From positions 248,001-312,000 of the forward strand of contig JAEWQB010000024.1 in NCBI GenBank assembly GCA_023460395.1: a stretch of 64,000 bases of DNA. The letters are read 5' to 3'. The notes below the pieces were generated by a model. The model saw nothing but the letters and a program-made list of their open reading frames with translations, did not search any database and was not told where the DNA came from. Numbering within the stretch: the stretch's first letter is position 1; every line of letters starts with the position of its first letter. Shown in pieces: positions 60,525 through 64,000 of this stretch. The stretch comes from Pseudomonadota bacterium. Lineage in GTDB: Bacteria > Desulfobacterota > Desulfovibrionia > Desulfovibrionales > Desulfovibrionaceae. Position numbers and translations under genes: made by a program.

Positions 60525-61871
60525 CTATAGCATGGGCAGGTAGCGCTTCATCTCATATTCAGACACATGGGTGCGGTAGCCGTCCCATTCAATGAGCTTA
60601 TTGCCCACAAGATTCTTATGAAGATGTTCGCCGAGCAGGCTCTGCATCAGTTTAGATTCCCGCAGGGCGATGGCGGCTTCGTACAAAGAGCCGGGAAGAG
60701 ACTCAATGCCCTTCGCGGTGAGGTTTTCACTTTCCATGGCGAAAATGTTTTCTTCCACTGCGGGCGACAGTTCATAGCCCTTTTCTATGCCTTCCAACCC
60801 AGCGCCCAGTGTGACGGCAAAGGCCAAATAGGGGTTTGCTGCCGGGTCCGGGCTACGCAGCTCAATCCGGGTAGCGGCCTCCTTACCCGGCTTATACATG
60901 GGCACGCGAATGAGCGCGGAACGGTTGCGCTGCGCCCATGCGATATACACAGGTGCCTCATAGCCCACAACCAGACGCTTGTAGGAATTTACCCACTGGT
61001 TGGTGACGCAGGTAAATTCTTTGGCATGCCGCAGCAACCCGGCGATGTAGGCGCGGGCTTCCGTTGACAGGTGGTGCGGGTCATTCGTGTCAAAAAAGGC
61101 GTTGCGGCCATTTTTAAACAGCGACTGATGAATATGCATTCCCGAACCGTTTTCGCCGAAGATGGGCTTGGGCATAAAGGTGGCATAGCACCCGTGCTTG
61201 CGGGCCACTTCCTTGACCACGACCTTGTAGGTCATGGCAATGTCAGCCATTTTGAGCGCTTCGTTGTAGCGCAGGTCTATCTCGTGCTGGGACGGAGCCA
61301 CCTCGTGGTGCGAATACTCCACGGGAATGCCCATGCGCTCCAGCGAGAAGATAATATCCCGGCGCACATCGTTGCCCAGATCCTGCGGGGGAGCGTCAAA
61401 ATATCCACCGGAGTCTAGCGGTCTGGGATCTTGCGAACTGGCAAAGAGAAAGAACTCCAGCTCCGGTCCCACATAATACGTGTATCCCTTCTGGGCTGCG
61501 CGCTCCACATGCTTACGCAGGATATAGCGCGGATCGCCTTCATAGGGAGTGCCGTCGGGGTTCTTAATATCGCAGAACATACGTGCCACAGGCCGGTCCA
61601 GAGGCCGCCATGAGCAGATCTGAAACGTGGATGCGTCGGGGAAGGCAATCATGTCCGATTCTTCAATCCGGGTGAACCCCAAAATTGAGGAACCGTCAAA
61701 CCCCATCCCCTCTTCAAATGCCCCTTCCAGTTCGCTGGGAGTCACCTGAAAACTTTTCAGGTTGCCCAGAATATCCACAAACCAGAACTGCACGAAGCTG
61801 ACGTTACATTCTTTTACGGCTTTAATGACATCATCGCCGTTCTTGCAATTGAATACGGGGTAACTGCTCAT
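60525..61871 (-). CDS. glnA: Glutamine synthetase type I (GSI-alpha)
   Basis: 448 residues from the ATG at 61871 (GGAGG upstream; a GTG at 61877 is possible). ATP- and ammonia-dependent amidation of glutamate. Signatures: VQFWFVDILGNLKSF, GMGFDGSSILGF, YVGPELEFFLFA, SHHEVAPSQHEID, KPIFGENGSGMHIHQSL (~250-266) and the tail RYLPML. It ends like the GSI-alpha group; the adenylylation Tyr motif NLYDLP of GSI-beta is absent (the matching site reads LTAKGIESLP). Control by GlnE-type adenylylation is therefore unlikely. Faces the U32 gene. Confidence 0.93.
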   Translation of the reverse strand: MSSYPVFNCKNGDDVIKAVKECNVSFVQFWFVDILGNLKSFQVTPSELEGAFEEGMGFDGSSILGFTRIEESDMIAFPDASTFQICSWRPLDRPVARMFCDIKNPDGTPYEGDPRYILRKHVERAAQKGYTYYVGPELEFFLFASSQDPRPLDSGGYFDAPPQDLGNDVRRDIIFSLERMGIPVEYSHHEVAPSQHEIDLRYNEALKMADIAMTYKVVVKEVARKHGCYATFMPKPIFGENGSGMHIHQSLFKNGRNAFFDTNDPHHLSTEARAYIAGLLRHAKEFTCVTNQWVNSYKRLVVGYEAPVYIAWAQRNRSALIRVPMYKPGKEAATRIELRSPDPAANPYLAFAVTLGAGLEGIEKGYELSPAVEENIFAMESENLTAKGIESLPGSLYEAAIALRESKLMQSLLGEHLHKNLVGNKLIEWDGYRTHVSEYEMKRYLPML

Positions 61872-62338
61872 TGGCACAAAACCTCCATGGGTGATTGTCT
61901 CTTAAGGGCAAACGCCCGTATCGGCTGATCTGCCATATGGCGGCAGACGCACGATCCGACCATGTGGGCCGGAAGGTATTCGCCTTGGCTGAACAAGTAT
62001 CGCACTATTATGAAATCAAGCAAGTGCGTCATTCTTTTTTCAAAAAGATCAGCATTCGGGGGCATTCTGCCCACCTACATTAGTGTTTGCAAGACATCTT
62101 TCCAGCACGAAACAACAAAAATGTAGGCTATGCGTCTTGTTCTTTTACGCACAATGCATGCCTCCCGAAGTGTACTATTGCAAACTCACCTTTGCATATT
62201 TCCGGCATCATTCAAAAAATAATTCAATAATTATAGTATAATAAGAATATACCGTGGGACGGCACAGTATTTGTACTTAAAAACACAACCTGTGTGTGGA
62301 TAGGTCGTTCATTCTGTTTTTTTTCGGAGGAAGAAATT
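61872..62338. other. Intergenic divergent region between glnA and the split-Soret gene
   Basis: 467 bases with no convincing gene. It holds the glnA control region and an A+T-rich stretch with a -10 box for the cytochrome gene. No sigma-54 match was seen on either strand. Confidence 0.55.
62237..62242 (+). promoter_or_regulatory. Likely -10 box of the split-Soret gene
   Basis: Consensus TATAAT in an A+T-rich patch ~97 bases before the ATG. No good -35 is visible, so activation is likely. Confidence 0.35.
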
Positions 62339-63133
62339 ATGTCAACAATGTCTCGACGCCAGATGCTTTCCGCTTTGGGCGGTGCCGTGGTTGGCGGCGC
62401 TCTTGTTTCCGCCATTCCCGCCGGAGCCGCTCCCTCGCTCCCCAATGCGGAAAAATGGATTCCCCATAAACTGGACCCCGCCGAATGCGCTCCCTATGCG
62501 TATGAGGGCTATTGGCATCAGGGCCTTGGCTGCGGATACGGTGCGTTCTACAGCATCGTGGGTGTCATGGCCGAAAAATATGGTGCGCCGTATAACCAGT
62601 TTCCCTTCCACATGATGGAAGTGGGTAAGGGCGGTATTTCAGATTGGGGCACCATTTGCGGCGCACTGCTGGGCGCGGCTTCAGCCTTTGCCGTCTTCTG
62701 GGGGCGCAAAGAACGCGATCCCATGGTGACCGAGTTGTTCCGCTGGTACGAACAAACCGCATTCCCCATCTACGATCCCGGTGCGGACGCCCGTGTGCCC
62801 GGAGCGCTGCCTACCAGCGTGTCTCACTCCGTATTGTGCCACGTTTCCGTCTCCCGCTGGTCGTATACCACCGGCATGGACGCCAACGGCAAACCTCGCT
62901 CCGAACGGTGCGGTCGCCTGACTGTGGACGTAGCTAACAAGGCCATTGAAATTATGAATGCCAAAATTGACGGCACGTTCGCTGCGGCCTTCGGCAAACA
63001 AGATTCCCTTTCCTACTGCGGCGACTGCCACGGCAAAGGGAAGGAATCGCCCATTGTTAAGGGGATTCAAGACTGTACCCCCTGCCACTCCGGCAGCGAG
63101 CACACACAGGATAAATTCAAGAACCATCCGTAA
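62339..63133 (+). CDS. Split-Soret cytochrome c
   Basis: 264 residues, ATG at 62339 with GGAGGA upstream. The N-terminus has a Tat-like signal (SRRQML followed by a hydrophobic stretch). Two c-type heme sites lie near the C-terminus, CGDCH and CTPCH. The family core before it (GYWHQGLGCGYGAFYSIVG, GDWGTICGALLG-type read as SDWGTICGALLG) matches Desulfovibrio split-Soret cytochrome, a homodimer with stacked diheme pairs. Periplasmic electron carrier or reductase. Its exact role is unsettled. Confidence 0.88.
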   Translation: MSTMSRRQMLSALGGAVVGGALVSAIPAGAAPSLPNAEKWIPHKLDPAECAPYAYEGYWHQGLGCGYGAFYSIVGVMAEKYGAPYNQFPFHMMEVGKGGISDWGTICGALLGAASAFAVFWGRKERDPMVTELFRWYEQTAFPIYDPGADARVPGALPTSVSHSVLCHVSVSRWSYTTGMDANGKPRSERCGRLTVDVANKAIEIMNAKIDGTFAAAFGKQDSLSYCGDCHGKGKESPIVKGIQDCTPCHSGSEHTQDKFKNHP

Positions 63134-63160
63134 CAGTGCAGCGGGGCAAGCCCTTCTGCC

Positions 63161-63199
63161 GGGAACCCGCTTTGCCCAGAGCGGGTTCCCTTCTTTTTT
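63161..63199 (+). terminator. Rho-independent terminator of the cytochrome gene
   Basis: Perfect 11-base arms GGGAACCCGCT/AGCGGGTTCCC with loop TTGCCCAG and the run TTCTTTTTT. Confidence 0.88.
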
Positions 63200-63372
63200 G
63201 GACACAGTGCCGCCATAACACGCGGCACCTGCGGTTCCCGGCGGTTCTGTATATGCCAAGTCCTCCGGGGCCACAGGTTGATATTCCGTGCGACATGCCT
63301 GTATAGTGCGCCACCGGGCAATGCCTCACAGCTTTCCCCGGAAGTCGCAAAAACGGTACGACAGGGAGCCGC

Positions 63373-64000
63373 ATGATCCAAAAAAGCACCTATGCCGAAC
63401 AGGTTGTCTCCTACCTTAAAGAGAAAATCCTGAACGGTGACATGAAGCCGGGAGAACGCATCAAGGAAAGTCTTGTGGCGGAAACCCTCGGCATAAGCCG
63501 CGCTCCCGTGCGGGAAGCATTGCTGCAACTGATGCGGGAAGGCATTGTCGTCTCGCGCCCGCAGGTGGGCAAATCCGTTGTGTCCCTTACCGCCAAGCAG
63601 ATTACGGACAGCTACGCCCTTGGGGGAGTGTTGGAAGGCTATGCCCTTGCGCGCTTCATGCATCGAATGACCACACAGGACATTGCCCGCATTGAGGATA
63701 TCGTGGAGCGCATGGGCAAGGTAGCTTCAGGCTCCCGCGACGGGCACGCGATGATACGGCTGGACCATGAATTTCATAACTCGCTGTTCACCCACGTGGA
63801 CAATGAGTTGCTGCTGGAGTTTTCCCTGCGTTCAAGCCGGGGCGTCACCCATTTTCTGCTCAGTCACCACCTTCAGGCATTGTATACGCCGGAATCCCTG
63901 TACCAACGGCACAAGGCGCTGCTGGATACGCTAAAAAGCGGCAATGGGGACGCCATGGAGCGGCACATGCGCGAACACTACCGTGAAACCGGAGAACGCA
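63373..64000 (+). CDS. GntR-family (FCD-type) regulator, 3' end cut by the window
   Basis: 209 residues visible from the ATG at 63373. N-terminal GntR winged helix: QVVSYLKEKILNGDMKPGERI and VAETLGISRAPVREALLQLM (~17-60). An all-helical FCD domain follows (YALGGVLEGYALARF, LDHEFHNSLFTHVDN with metal-site-like Asp/His). Effector unknown. The start has GGGAG ten bases upstream. The reading frame remains open at the window end. Confidence 0.9.
   Translation, partial: MIQKSTYAEQVVSYLKEKILNGDMKPGERIKESLVAETLGISRAPVREALLQLMREGIVVSRPQVGKSVVSLTAKQITDSYALGGVLEGYALARFMHRMTTQDIARIEDIVERMGKVASGSRDGHAMIRLDHEFHNSLFTHVDNELLLEFSLRSSRGVTHFLLSHHLQALYTPESLYQRHKALLDTLKSGNGDAMERHMREHYRETGER

Overview
The window is about 64 kb of G+C-rich bacterial chromosome. 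It is best explained as a Desulfovibrionaceae-like deltaproteobacterium. The strongest marker is a split-Soret cytochrome c at 62.3-63.1 kb, a diheme protein known from Desulfovibrio. A Dms-type molybdoenzyme operon, two sigma-54 promoter matches and a large surface-glycan region fit that assignment. The organism is inferred from gene content, not from a database match. There are no insertion sequences, integrases, CRISPR arrays or rRNA genes. One tRNA (initiator tRNA-fMet) is present.

Layout, 0-14 kb: a cut Hpt/STAS-like gene, a CheA-type kinase whose own P1 domain has lost its histidine, and an NDH-2 form one overlapping operon. Then come csaA, a LysR regulator, aroE, a Sia-type signalling operon in the order D-A-B-C, trmI, a radical SAM gene, an RNase E/G and queH. 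14-22 kb: a CpxRA-like two-component pair followed by envelope-modification genes (PAP2 phosphatase, LTA-synthase-like transferase, an inactive-looking purple acid phosphatase homologue, a GT4 glycosyltransferase). Direct repeats of CpxR-box type lie before three of the transcription starts, suggesting one regulon. 22-27 kb: a ZraSR-like sigma-54-dependent metal/envelope-stress system with three small His/Met-rich exported proteins, the first behind a perfect sigma-54 promoter. 27-34 kb: a TorD-DmsABC-like operon, then an ACT-domain protein paired with a UPF0210 protein.

34-35.5 kb holds a tiny orphan gene with its own sigma-54 promoter and a cluster of possible activator sites, then mnmM. 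35.6-39.7 kb is a sugar-activation block (GT2, two NeuA-like cytidylyltransferases, a DUF115-like gene). 39.7-42.7 kb is housekeeping: infA, tRNA-fMet, a phosphoesterase, 5-formyl-THF cyclo-ligase and pgeF. 42.8-52.7 kb is a second, partly A+T-rich glycan locus with two GT2 enzymes, two LicC-like nucleotidyltransferases, two TagF-like polymerase modules (one fused to GT8), a HAD phosphatase, a radical SAM enzyme and methyltransferases. It looks horizontally acquired and likely makes a phosphodiester-containing surface glycan. 52.7-64 kb returns to housekeeping and respiration: PilZ protein, mutY, dus, yfcE-like, two hsp20 genes, a Trm112-like protein, a PHP phosphoesterase, a U32 peptidase, glnA, split-Soret cytochrome c and a cut GntR regulator.

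Shared themes are envelope sensing and remodelling (Sia, Cpx-like and Zra-like circuits, two glycan loci) and an unusual number of conserved enzymes with low-complexity Ala/Ser/Pro-rich inserts.
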